This document shows, piece by piece, positions 9,232-17,812 of a DNA stretch of 64,000 nt. The translations under genes were made by a program, and so were the position numbers. The notes beneath the pieces are model-generated. The model was not told the DNA's origin. It saw only the letters and a program-made list of their open reading frames with translations, and searched no databases. Source of the stretch: Paenibacillus sp. P25 (GTDB lineage Bacteria; Bacillota; Bacilli; Paenibacillales; NBRC-103111); NCBI GenBank assembly GCA_024704175.1, contig CP085629.1:1612001-1676000 (forward strand), in the 5' to 3' direction. The stretch's first letter is position 1. Each line of letters starts with the position of its first letter.

Positions 9232-10197
9232 ACGGGAATGCGGTGCTTGCCGCGTTCTTTCTGCTGCAAATGTGCGGTTTCAATTAAGTAACGGGCGAGC
9301 TGGGAGACGACCGAAACCGGTGCGACCCGGTCAAAACCCTCGAACATCGGGCTCGGATTGCACTCAATGAGGACGACGGAACCGTCAGGCCTCAGCTTCA
9401 GGTCGACTCCGCTGAACACAAGGCCGAGCGCGTCGCAAGCGTTGACGCAGAGCTCCGCCACGTCGGGAGCGATGGAAACGGCTTCAAGCCGCGTCGTATT
9501 GGAACGGTAATCGACGCCCTCCCCGCCGACGAGAAACGCGGCGATCGCCTGCCGGTTCAGGACGAAGACCCGAAGATCGTCTCCGGGGATATATTCCTGA
9601 AACTGAACGGGAGCCGTCTGCAGTGCGGACAGTCGCTCCGCGTCGAAATCCTGCGGCGTCACCAATCGACACAAGGCACCACCGGCGACAGGCTTGTACA
9701 CCACCTCGCGCTGTTCGCAAAAGGTGCGCAGCTCCTCCGGCCGGCTGGTCACCAGCGTTTCCGGCACGGGAATACCCGCGGAGCGCAGTACCTCGATCTG
9801 GTAAGGTTTGGCAAAATGAAGAAGCAGCGTATCCACAGGATTGACAATGGCATGTCCGAAGTAAGAAGCGCCTTTCAGCCATGAGAGCCAGGCTCGCATA
9901 GCGTTCGCGCTCCGCGGCGTAAGCGGCATACCCTTCGGTTCTCATGAGCTCCGCGACCGGTTCGGCATCAAAGGCGGGGGACGGGATGAACAGCGTCCGG
10001 AGGAAAAAGACCGGCGTCCCGGCAAGCGATTGCTCTTCATATAGGCATTCGCCGTCGCGGATTGTAAGGGGAAAAGGAAGATAAGGATTGGTATCTATCA
10101 GAAAGGGCTGGGCGCCTTGTTTTTCGATTTCATTCGACAAATACTGCGTGTGCCGTTCCTGCTGCGAACCGATGATTCCAACGGAAAGCGCGTTCAT
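9228..10197 (-). CDS. ATP-grasp ligase of a graspetide (omega-ester/amide peptide) pathway (one apparent frameshift)
   Basis: About 323 residues. Graspetide ligases activate Asp/Glu side chains in a precursor core and join them to Thr/Ser or Lys side chains, making macrocycles. The N-terminal Rossmann-like part starts VGIIGSQQERHTQYLSNEIE. The ATP-grasp core has VVYKPVAGGALCRLV, FQEYIPGDDLRVFVLN and the metal-binding GVDLKLRPDGSVVLIECNPS, as in MvdD/PsnB-like enzymes. AAGGGAG precedes ATG 10197, preferred over the longer frame. A slip near 9888 joins RERYASLAL to SWLKGASYFGHAIVNP. The stop overlaps the protease start. A precursor with matching core motifs lies immediately upstream, which supports the assignment. 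Confidence 0.87.
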
Positions 10198-10232
10198 ACC
10201 TGCGGCTCCCTTCGCATAGGTCGAAATTTTGG

Positions 10233-10290
10233 AAAAAAGGCACGCCGCAAAAGGTATCACAGCCGGATGATCCTTTCAGGCGTGCCCAAA
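10233..10290 (-). terminator. Attenuator-type terminator between graspetide precursor and ligase
   Basis: On the minus strand GGCACGCCTGAAAGG pairs with CCTTTTGCGGCGTGCC around an 18-base loop and is followed by TTTTTTCC. It sits in the 96-base gap after the precursor stop. Partial termination here would give more precursor than enzyme, a common RiPP layout. Confidence 0.8.
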
Positions 10291-10293
10291 GTA

Positions 10294-10563
10294 CTACCTG
10301 ATTGGAGGAGGGGGGCATCCGCCTTCTTCGCCTACCAGGAAGGACGTCACCCAATGGTTCGTGCCGCCTTCTTCGCCAATGGCAAAGGTGGTGGCATGCA
10401 CGCCGCCGCCTTCTTCACCGATCGCCTGGGTGGTATAGTGACATCCGCCTTCTTCGCCGAGTGCCATGGTCGTAGCAATCAGACTGGGATCGGCAGGCGC
10501 CACCAGCAGGGGAGAACTGGATTTGCGTACCTCCAGCTCCTCGATAAACAACCGTTTTTTCAC
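10294..10563 (-). CDS. Graspetide precursor peptide with four core repeats
   Basis: An 89-residue peptide starting at GTG 10563 behind GAGGAGGTGATTCAG. The leader begins KKRLFIEELEVRKSSSP, like other graspetide leaders with a conserved LF..ELEV segment. The core holds four repeats: TTMALGEEGG, TTQAIGEEGG, TTFAIGEEGG and VTSFLVGEEGG, separated by CHY, GVHA and TNHW. It ends in CPPPPIR. The TT....EE spacing matches the plesiocin-type (group 2) graspetide core, where two Thr hydroxyls are esterified by two Glu side chains to give a bicyclic hairpin. Each repeat here would do so, except the last, which has V-T-S. The ligase and an RRE-M50 protein follow. The extra GG after each EE, and the Cys and His in the spacers, are unusual. 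Confidence 0.9.
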   Translation of the reverse strand: MKKRLFIEELEVRKSSSPLLVAPADPSLIATTMALGEEGGCHYTTQAIGEEGGGVHATTFAIGEEGGTNHWVTSFLVGEEGGCPPPPIR

Positions 10564-10739
10564 CTGAATCACCTCCTCGTTTTAAAGGATCCGTGCTCTG
10601 GGGTGTAAAAAATTTCCTGCAATGAGAATGATAAAAGCATAAATCGAAATTTGACAAGCCCCTTTTTTGCTAAGATTTTATGAATGCCGACAGAAACCGG
10701 GCTTAAAAATTAATTAACAAGAACGTTGTCGCTTATGGG

Positions 10740-10769
10740 TTGACACTGTCAAATGATCTGGGGTATAAC
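10740..10769 (+). promoter_or_regulatory. Sigma-A type promoter of the daptide-like operon
   Basis: TTGACA (10740-10745), an 18-base spacer and TATAAC (10764-10769) on the plus strand. It lies about 280 bases upstream of the first operon gene, leaving a long structured leader. Confidence 0.65.
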
Positions 10770-10860
10770 TAAAGCGAAACGACTGGAAAAAATTCCAAAT
10801 AGGCCTAACCCGATGGATTAGACCTTTCAAACGGCATAAGATTCGCTTAGCAATTGGGAA

Positions 10861-10926
10861 CGCCGCATCCAAATCAGCTTGTGACGGGGCATGTTTGGAT
10901 ACGGCGAGGTGGCACCTCTGTTTTTG
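10861..10926 (+). terminator. Leader stem and intrinsic terminator (putative attenuator) ahead of the daptide-like operon
   Basis: A 13-base stem with one mismatch (CGCCGCATCCAAA at 10861 with TTTGGATACGGCG at 10893) overlaps a second hairpin, GAGGT/ACCTC, followed by TGTTTTTG. The overlap would let the two structures compete, as in attenuators. A further imperfect hairpin (AGGCCTAA/TTAGACCT) lies at 10801-10825. The ligand or signal is unknown. Confidence 0.5.
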
Positions 10927-11047
10927 CATGCGCAAATTTAGGCGCCAATAATTATTTTACTCGAAATTGACAGTTTTGTCCATGATTACTATTCGGATAC
11001 GAAATCGGGTTCAGGCCCGAAAATTTGAGGCGGGAGTGGTTCGAAAC

Positions 11048-13466
11048 ATGTTGTCGTCCTGGACAAGCTCGGAAGCGACCTTCGTTTATCTCAAGCATTC
11101 TCCGCACCGGCTGATCGCGGCCGGCCATCACTGGGATTGCGGCTGGCTCCGGGCCTACCTGAAGGACCGCGGACTGTTCACCGTCCAGTATGTTCAGGAG
11201 CAGCTATCTACGCTATACGAGCTGGCGGACGATCTGCTCGCCTTAAGCGATCCGGTGATCGTGCTCTATGCCGATGCGGGCAACCTGCGGCTTGTCCGGG
11301 CGCTCACCCGGCGACTCAAAGCGGTTGACAGCCGGACGTGTCTCGTATGGATCGGGCCCGCAGTCGACGCCGGCGGAGAGGCGCTCCTGGAAGAGGGGAA
11401 GCGGATGCGGCGGTGCGGTATGGCTCGGAGGAAGCGCTTTACGGCCTGCTGACCTCCTCACCCGAGGCTTGGGGCGAAGTGCCGGGGCTCTTGATCCGGG
11501 ATGGGCAAGGAGGCGTGCGAATCACGGGCGAAGCTTCCTTGCTCGATCCGGATGCGGCAAGCTCGCCTTACCGTGAAGGCCTGATTCCAGTGGAACGGGC
11601 GGCGGAAGCGGGCATCCGGCTGGAACGGCACCGGTCGTCCGGGAGTCTAAGGATGACGCCGGTCCGGGCGGCAGAGGAAATCGGCTGGATTGCCGCAAGG
11701 TTTAACGGCGGGATGATCCCGGTATGGGATACGGATTTGTTCGAACACGAGGCGGGGCTTGAATTTATTGAACTTTTAGCTGATAGAGGTTCGCTTGTCC
11801 GGCTGAAAGGGAACGTTTCGGCTCAAGGCCTAACATCGTCCTTGGCGGCCCGAATGGTCGCGGCCGGCTTCGCCGAACTCACGGTTACGGTGAACGATCC
11901 GTCGGCGCCGGGCGTACTTGGCAGCGATACGGAGCTTCAGGCCATCCGGCGAGTCGCCGCAGAGGGCGCGATGCGCCTGGTCTTCCGCCTGCTGTGCGGG
12001 CCGGATGAGGCATCGCAGGCCGGGGCGCTGGAGCTGAGGCGAAGGTCGCTCGCTCACGGAGTGGCGGAGCCGGGTGAGATCCGTCGCCTGATGATCCGTC
12101 CGCTTGCATCCCGCAGCGTTATGGAAGGGCCCGAACGGTTTTACCTCGCCGGGAATGAGGATGCTCCCGCTGCGCTGCATGCGGATCAAGCTTATGCCCC
12201 GCATGAGCAGGCGTTCATGAACGGCTTCATGTCTTACATGACCGGCCTGTACCCGCACGATCTGCTTCGGGGCAGCGTGAAGCATGTGGCCGGAACGGCC
12301 GATGCGTTCACGGAAGAGAGCTATCAGCGGTTAAAGGAATTCATGAGCATCAACAGCGCCGTGATCCTGACGGATCCGGTCATGAAGGAATCGGAAGCCG
12401 GGGAGGGTTCGTTCGTCGAGGCGGATTCCGAAACGATTGTTCGCGAGCCTAACGGCGAATTTGAGCATCAGAAGGACTTAGCGGAGCGTGCCGGCTTTTA
12501 TTTATCCCATTTGTACCGCATTCATGGCGCTGGGAGGACCGGGGACTCCGGCTTCAAATCGATGATTATGCCGAAACGGGACATACGGCATTCGACATTC
12601 GCGCTTACCGCGAAGCGGAGCTCTATGGGGCCGGGACGAAGCCGGACCGGACCCGTTATCTCGAATTGGCGGACGAATGGGATGTCCAGGCACTGCTTCA
12701 GGATGTAGAGCATTACACCGCCACCGGTACGTTCCGGGCGGATTACGAGCTGGATTCGGTGATGGTGAACGGTCGCCGGTTTGCCGGTGCCAATCAGTGC
12801 CGTCTATCGCAGCCGCCGAGGTTTCAGCTGGAACCGGACGGAGCGATTCTGCCCTGCAGCGGCTGTTCCCGGAGCATCGGCCATCTGGAGGACGGATATG
12901 CCACAGTGGCGCAGCAGGCCGCCGTCTTGTCCGACGAAGAGCAGCTGGTAAGGGATTGCGCCGGCTGCCCGGCTAGGGATCGCTGCTCCAAATGCGCGAT
13001 GCTGCCCGATTTTCTAAGCCGGGAGCAGTACTGCGAGATTCAACGTAACTACCACATTCAAGACTACTTCCAGATCATTCACATCATCAAAGCGCTGAAG
13101 ATGAGCACCCAGGCTCTCAAAGACGTGACCTTCCAGGATCTTAAAATTTCTTCTCGCAGTGTAACGCATTATCTCCCTAACAGCATGGAATCGACGGAAG
13201 CTTCATCCGTATCGGAACACGTATATTTGCTGACTGTAAGCGGTTCGCCGCTCATATACCAAGGAACTACCCGCAAGATGCTGAAAATCAACGAGGCGAC
13301 AGCTATCATTTTGGAATCGATGATCAAAGGTGTCGATAGTGAGACCTTGAAGATGTTCTTCGCCGAGAGGTTTCAGGTTTCTGCGGAGGAAGCGGGGCAG
13401 TTTATCCGGCAGGCGAAAGAGAGTTTGCGCCAAGCGGGGCTTGCCAAAATGAGTGTGGCGGTGTAA
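11048..13466 (+). CDS. SPASM-domain protein with degenerate B12/radical-SAM scaffold and C-terminal RRE-like domain (two apparent frameshifts)
   Basis: About 806 residues after joining three frames (slips near 11412 and 12545). The N-terminal 120 residues resemble the cobalamin-binding-like domain of B12 radical SAM proteins, with the linker RYGSEEALYGLL, GLLIRD and SSPYREGL. A barrel-like region follows (AEEIGWIAARFNGGMIPVWD, LAARMVAAGFAELTVTV), but no CxxxCxxC motif is present. The C-terminal part has SPASM-type cysteines: QCRLSQPP with EPDGAILPCSGC, then CAGCPARDRCSKC and a later QYC. The last 85 residues (HVYLLTVSGSPLIYQGTTRK onward) look PqqD/RRE-like. It is first in the operon, so it may deliver precursors rather than do radical chemistry. 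Start ATG 11048; an in-frame GTG lies 12 bases upstream. Confidence 0.72.
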
Positions 13467-13507
13467 CGGGTCGGCCCAACTTTACTGCTGCACGGAAGGA
13501 GGAGGAC

Positions 13508-14840
13508 ATGACGGTTCCCGTAACGACATATCCCATGATCCATCCGCTGAAAATCGTAACGGCCGGAAACGAGTGTACGACGCTTGTCCAGGGCGAGCGG
13601 ATTTACGTCCGCGACACCGAAGGCCGCACTTATATGGACGGCATCAGCGGATTATGGAATGTTTCGCTCGGCTACGGCCATCCCGCTTTGAAAGAAGCGA
13701 TCATTCGGCGACTTGATCTGCTCCCGTTCGCTAATCCTGTGGATCACAGCGACCTGCCTGCGCTGGAATTTGCCCGGCGGCTTACGGAGCGGCTGCCCGA
13801 GCCCTTGAATTACATGGCCTATACCTGTACGGGCTCGGAATCGGCGGAGCTGGCCATCAAGCTGGCGCGCAAGTATCAGCGGTCGCGGGGAAGAGAGGAG
13901 AAGCACCGGATCCTGGCGCTGGATAAATCGTATCACGGAACTTATTACGGCTCCATGTCGGCGAGCGGCATTGACCAGGAGATTTCCGAAGGGTATGGCC
14001 CGAAGGTGCCCGGCTTCCGCTTCCTGCCGGTACCGTACTGCACCTGCTGCGATCCGGAGGACGCGCAATCCCCCTGCCTTCAGAGGCATTTGGAGGAGCT
14101 GGGGCGGTATTTTGCAGCGGAAGGAGATGAGACGGCCGCCGTCATACTGGAGCCGGTGCTCGGCTCGGCCGGGGTGATCCCGCCGCCGGAGCTCTATCTG
14201 ATCAGGGTCAAGGAGCTCTGCAGGGAGTACGACGCGCTCGCTGATCTTCGATGAAGTGGCGACCGGCTTCGGCCGGACCGGAACGCTGTTCGCTTTGGAG
14301 CGGACGGCGGCGGCGCCGGATATCGTCTGCTTGTCCAAAGGCATTAACAGCGGTTATTTGCCGCTGGGCGCGACGGTGTTTCACCGGCGCATTTACGATG
14401 CGTTTGCCAGTGTTCCCACACATATTGAGCATTTGTCGACACAGAACGCGAACCCGCTTGCCTGTGCGGCCGGTCTTGCTACGCTGGATACGATTGAGAA
14501 AGAGGGGCCGCTGCCCCGCGTGAACGAGCTGGGCGACCTGCTGGCGCAGGAACTGGCCGAGGCGCTCCAGGAACATAAAAATTTTCTGGAAATCCGCGGC
14601 AAAGGACTCATGCGGGGAGTGGCACTCGTACAGAGCCGAGTGAGCAAAGCGCCTCTCTCGCCGGAGCAAACCTTATGGATCGTCCAAAAGCTGAAACAGC
14701 GCGGACTGCTCGTGTATCCGTTTTACACGCTTCCGCTGACGGCCGGGTTTCACCTACTGCCCCCTTTTATCACGACGGAGCAGGAGATCGCGAGGATGGT
14801 TCAGCTCATCCGGCAGGTTATGGATCGTACGGTGTTTTAA
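13508..14840 (+). CDS. Class III PLP-dependent aminotransferase, daptide-type (one apparent frameshift)
   Basis: About 443 residues in two frames joined near 14230, where one base must be dropped to read DALLIFDEVATGFGRTG. The fold-type I class III features are clear: YMDGISGLWNVSLGYGHP, the cofactor-binding TCTGSESAELAIKLAR, the Asp in IFDEV, and the Schiff-base Lys in CLSKGINSGYLPLGA. In daptide pathways an enzyme of this class transaminates the C-terminal aminoacetone-like ketone made from Thr into a primary amine. Here it directly precedes four small peptides that all end in Thr, which supports that role. GGAGGAGG precedes ATG 13508, 41 bases after the SPASM gene. Confidence 0.87.
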
Positions 14841-14885
14841 CCGCACCGTTTCGATATAAAACAAGCCTTGAAAGGAGGTGAAACT

Positions 14886-15017
14886 ATGAATCAAGCACTG
14901 GCTCTTCAGCTCGAGGAAGTGGAGCAAATGGACGCTCCTCTGGCCTGGTATTGGTATGTTGGCGGCGCGATCGTCGGCTTCGGCGCAGGCGTTGGCGTAG
15001 GCATTCTGCTCACTTAA
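14886..15017 (+). CDS. Daptide-like precursor peptide 1
   Basis: A 43-residue peptide behind a perfect AAAGGAGGTGAAACT. The leader MNQALALQLEEVEQMDAP is followed by the hydrophobic Gly-rich core LAWYWYVGGAIVGFGAG and VGVGILLT. It ends in an invariant Leu-Thr/Phe-Thr C terminus seen in all four paralogues. The core has no Cys and no Ser, and its only Thr is the last residue, so C-terminal modification is the obvious processing. The AP pair after the leader is the likely cleavage region. A helix of small residues suggests a membrane-active product. Confidence 0.87.
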   Translation: MNQALALQLEEVEQMDAPLAWYWYVGGAIVGFGAGVGVGILLT

Positions 15018-15052
15018 TTCCAGTTTGCTTAGGCGAAAAGGAGATGTGTTCC

Positions 15053-15184
15053 ATGACGAACAGGCTCGCTCTTCAGCTCGATGAGATGGAGCAGATGGAA
15101 GCTCCTCTCTCCTGGTGGCACGTGGCCGCAGGCGCACTTGGCGGCTTCGCCATCGGCATAGGCGTAGGCATTGCGCTTACGTAA
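15053..15184 (+). CDS. Daptide-like precursor peptide 2
   Basis: A 43-residue peptide with AAAAGGAGATG upstream. The leader MTNRLALQLDEMEQMEAP is nearly identical to that of peptide 1. The core starts LSWWHVAAGALGGFAIG and ends GVGIALT. It has one Ser near the start of the core and the C-terminal Thr as the only hydroxyl residues, and no Cys. Spaced 35 bases after peptide 1. Confidence 0.87.
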   Translation: MTNRLALQLDEMEQMEAPLSWWHVAAGALGGFAIGIGVGIALT

Positions 15185-15248
15185 TCACCCGGACTTGTAC
15201 GTGAAATAATCAACCCAATTCATTTATTAATCGAAGGAGGAACTTTCC

Positions 15249-15386
15249 ATGAATAACCAACTCGCTTTGCAATTGGAAGAACTGGATCAAATCGCAGCTC
15301 CCGCTGAGGCTCATTTCTGGCTTGGCCTGACTGTTGGACTCAGCTTCGGCGCAGGTATTGCCGTCGGCGCGCTGGTATTGACCTAA
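15249..15386 (+). CDS. Daptide-like precursor peptide 3
   Basis: A 45-residue peptide with GAAGGAGGAAC upstream. The leader MNNQLALQLEELDQIAAP is followed by the core AEAHFWLGLTVGLSFGAG and ends VGALVLT. The core holds Thr and Ser in the middle besides the terminal Thr, and no Cys. This is the member most likely to offer internal sites for a YcaO enzyme. Confidence 0.86.
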   Translation: MNNQLALQLEELDQIAAPAEAHFWLGLTVGLSFGAGIAVGALVLT

Positions 15387-15445
15387 TCGAAATTGAACCG
15401 GGTCCCCATAACCCGTCATCTCATCCAATAAGGAGGAAATTACCC

Positions 15446-15577
15446 ATGGAAAACTTGTCCCTTCAACTCGAACTGCTGGAAGAGGTTGAAGCGCCGAGCG
15501 CCGCTCGCGACTTCATCATGGGCTTCGGTCTCGGCCTGAGCATCGTTGGCGCCATCGTCGGCATTTCTTTCACTTAA
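15446..15577 (+). CDS. Daptide-like precursor peptide 4
   Basis: A 43-residue peptide with AAGGAGGAAAT upstream. The leader is MENLSLQLELLEEVEAP. The core starts SAARDFIMGFGLGLSIVGA and ends VGISFT. Three Ser and the C-terminal Thr; no Cys. The most divergent of the four, but it keeps L.LQLE, the EAP junction and the terminal Thr. A G/C-rich hairpin without a T tract (about 15601-15630) separates it from the protease gene and may slow transcription or stabilise the upstream message. Confidence 0.85.
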   Translation: MENLSLQLELLEEVEAPSAARDFIMGFGLGLSIVGAIVGISFT

Positions 15578-15683
15578 GATACAGGTTATCACCGCATAAG
15601 GCCTGCCTCGGACCCCATCCGGGGCGGGTGTCTACCCACTATTACCCACTTTAATTGATTGTTATGCAAAAGGCGGGATATTC

Positions 15684-16863
15684 ATGACCGGCATCAGCCA
15701 TGTGGAAATCCGTGAAACGGAACCGGGCGTCTTCTTCGTCAAGAATACGCTGAATTCCAAATTTGTAAAGATGGGTATCAAGGAAGTCGAATTTCTGCGT
15801 CTCTTCGAATCGGGAGCCGATGCCAAAAGCTTGTATCAAGGCGAGCTCACGGAGGAGCAGCAGGACTTTCTGACGGCCAAATTCCGGGAATGGGGCTTCA
15901 TCGAGCCGCAGCAGCACCCGGACCAACCGACCGAGAAAACGATGATGGCGCGGCTCAGCCGGTGGAAGCTGTCCGATCTAGCGATTATCCGGATCGTTAC
16001 CCTCGATCCGGACCCGCCGCTGAACCGGATCGCTCCGCTGATCCAAAAGCTGTTTCACCCCGCGGCGATTATGATATATGTACTCCTTATGATGACGGCA
16101 TACGGGTCGCTGGCCGGCAGGATGGAAGTCCTGTTCCGGCTTGCCGCTTACCAGTTCACCTGGCAGGGACTGGTTCTGCTGTATGTGCTCGTCATCGGGA
16201 CCACAATTGTCCATGAGCTGGCTCATGCGCTGGCGTGCAAGTATTACGGCGGGCAGGTCCGCCGGCTCGGATTTATGCTGTTTTATCTCAATCCGGCGAT
16301 GTTTTGCGATGTGAGCGATACGTATTTGTTTCCGCGGAAAGGACCGAAAGCCGTCGTGCTGCTGGCCGGTATCATCAGCCAGTGGATTCTGTCCGCACTC
16401 GCTTGTCTGGTTTACTTTCTCATGGAAGGGACGGGACACCGGGCGGAACTGCTGCTTTATTATGCGGTGACCAATATCGGGCTCAGCCTCATCAATTTGT
16501 TTCCTTTTGTCAAGTTGGACGGCTACTGGCTCGCTCAGCCAGCTGCTCGGCATCGTGAATTTACGGGCCAAATCGTTCGCCTATCTGCTGTCGTTCTTAT
16601 CGGGCGATTCGGGGTACCGCGAGCAATTCACGAAGGAGGAACGACAGGCGTTCCTGTGGTACGGCATCGGCGCTTCGCTGTTCACGCCGCTGCTCTGGGG
16701 CACGGCCATTTACGGGCTGCAGCGCTGGATTGCCGGTTATTCGCCTTGGGGCGGAGCGGCGGTTGCGGCCGTGCTGATCCTACTGCTTCTGGTGTCCTTC
16801 TATCGCTTCATCCGGAATCATTTGACCCGGATTCGCGGATCGGCGGCGGGACTTCAGGCTTGA
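15684..16863 (+). CDS. RRE-like domain plus M50 intramembrane metalloprotease; daptide-like cluster (one apparent frameshift)
   Basis: About 393 residues. Residues 5-95 resemble a winged-helix recognition domain (FFVKNTLNSKFVKMGIKEVEFLRLF). The membrane domain carries the zinc motif IVHELAHALACKYYGG near residue 178, the family segment GFMLFYLNPAMFCDVSD and the third-ligand motif FPFVKLDGYW near residue 281. A slip near 16540 joins LDGYWL to SQLLGIVNLRAKSFAY and a final set of spans to 16863. Daptide clusters carry a dedicated intramembrane metalloprotease, so leader removal coupled to export is the likely job. AAGGCGGG precedes ATG 15684. It is a distant paralogue of the 8132-9231 protein. 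Confidence 0.84.
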
Positions 16864-16915
16864 ATATGCTTTGCTGAACGAAACGGCGACCAGAAGAACG
16901 GAGGCTATCTTAACG

Positions 16916-17812
16916 ATGACATTGCAAGTGGAACAGCTCGGCAAGTTGTACGACGGGAAGCGGGCCCTGTACGGCCTTTCCTTTTGCGCGGAGAAAGGCA
17001 AGGCGTTCGGGCTGCTCGGAGGCAACGGCGCCGGCAAGACGACCACCATTCGGATCATTCTGGGACTGATGGCGGCGGATGAGGGCCGGGTAGCCTGGGA
17101 AGGGCGCGAGCTGAGACCCCATTCGCCGACGATCGGCTATTTGCCTGAGGAGCGGGGACTTTACCCGAAGATTAAGGCCGGGGAACAGCTCCATTATTTG
17201 GCCCGGCTCGAGGGCATGGAGAAGGCGGCCGCCCGCAAGGCGGTAAGCTTCTGGCTCGAACGGCTCGGCGTACCGGAGCATGCGGATAAGCCGCTCGAGC
17301 AGCTTTCCAAGGGGAATCAGCAGAAGATTCAGCTGGTCGCGGCGCTCCTGCACGACCCCGAGCTCGTCATTCTGGACGAGCCGTTCAGCGGACTGGACCC
17401 GGTCAATGCGGAGCTGCTCGCGGATGTGGTCAGAGAGCTGTTGGGGCAGGGGAAGACGATTGTGTTCTCCAGCCATCAAATGCGGCATGTGGAGCAGTTC
17501 TGCGACCAGATCTGCATTCTCAGCCGGGGACAGACGCTGCTTGCCGGGAATTTGCGAGAAATCAAAAGATCCTACGGCCGTACCCAGGTTATGGTACAGA
17601 CCGATGCGGATATCTCGGAGCTCTTGAAGAAACGGGGCTGCGAGATCCGGACGCCGGCAGTCGGCGAATACAGTATTCAAACGGAAAGCGAGGCGGATGC
17701 GCATGCGTTGCTGCAGGAGCTGGTCGGAAGCAGGGTGCCTTTATACAAATTCGAACTGGCGGAGCCCACGCTGCATGAAATTTTCATCGATAAGGTGGGA
17801 CGGGGAGCATGA
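16916..17812 (+). CDS. ABC transporter ATP-binding protein (export of the peptide product)
   Basis: A 298-residue nucleotide-binding subunit of an ABC-2 type exporter. Walker A GGNGAGKTT is near residue 38, the signature LSKGNQQKIQ near residue 128 and Walker B LVILDEPFSGLDPVNAELLA near residue 150, followed by the switch histidine in IVFSSHQMRHVE. The C-terminal extension (TQVMVQTDADISELLKKRGC onward) is typical of NatA-like proteins. GGAGGC precedes ATG 16916. The stop overlaps the permease start by 4 bases. Its place between protease and modification enzymes argues for peptide export and self-immunity. Confidence 0.92.
   Translation: MTLQVEQLGKLYDGKRALYGLSFCAEKGKAFGLLGGNGAGKTTTIRIILGLMAADEGRVAWEGRELRPHSPTIGYLPEERGLYPKIKAGEQLHYLARLEGMEKAAARKAVSFWLERLGVPEHADKPLEQLSKGNQQKIQLVAALLHDPELVILDEPFSGLDPVNAELLADVVRELLGQGKTIVFSSHQMRHVEQFCDQICILSRGQTLLAGNLREIKRSYGRTQVMVQTDADISELLKKRGCEIRTPAVGEYSIQTESEADAHALLQELVGSRVPLYKFELAEPTLHEIFIDKVGRGA

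Noticed and set aside
10890..10926. T-box leader (GGTGGCACC resembles the T-box core)
   Set aside because: The T tract follows directly, whereas a T-box precedes a later terminator. No stem I or specifier loop could be drawn, and the gene downstream is not an amino acid gene.
15601..15630. Terminator after daptide-like precursor 4
   Set aside because: A G/C-rich hairpin is present, but without a T tract, so I mention it only as a possible stabilising or pausing structure.
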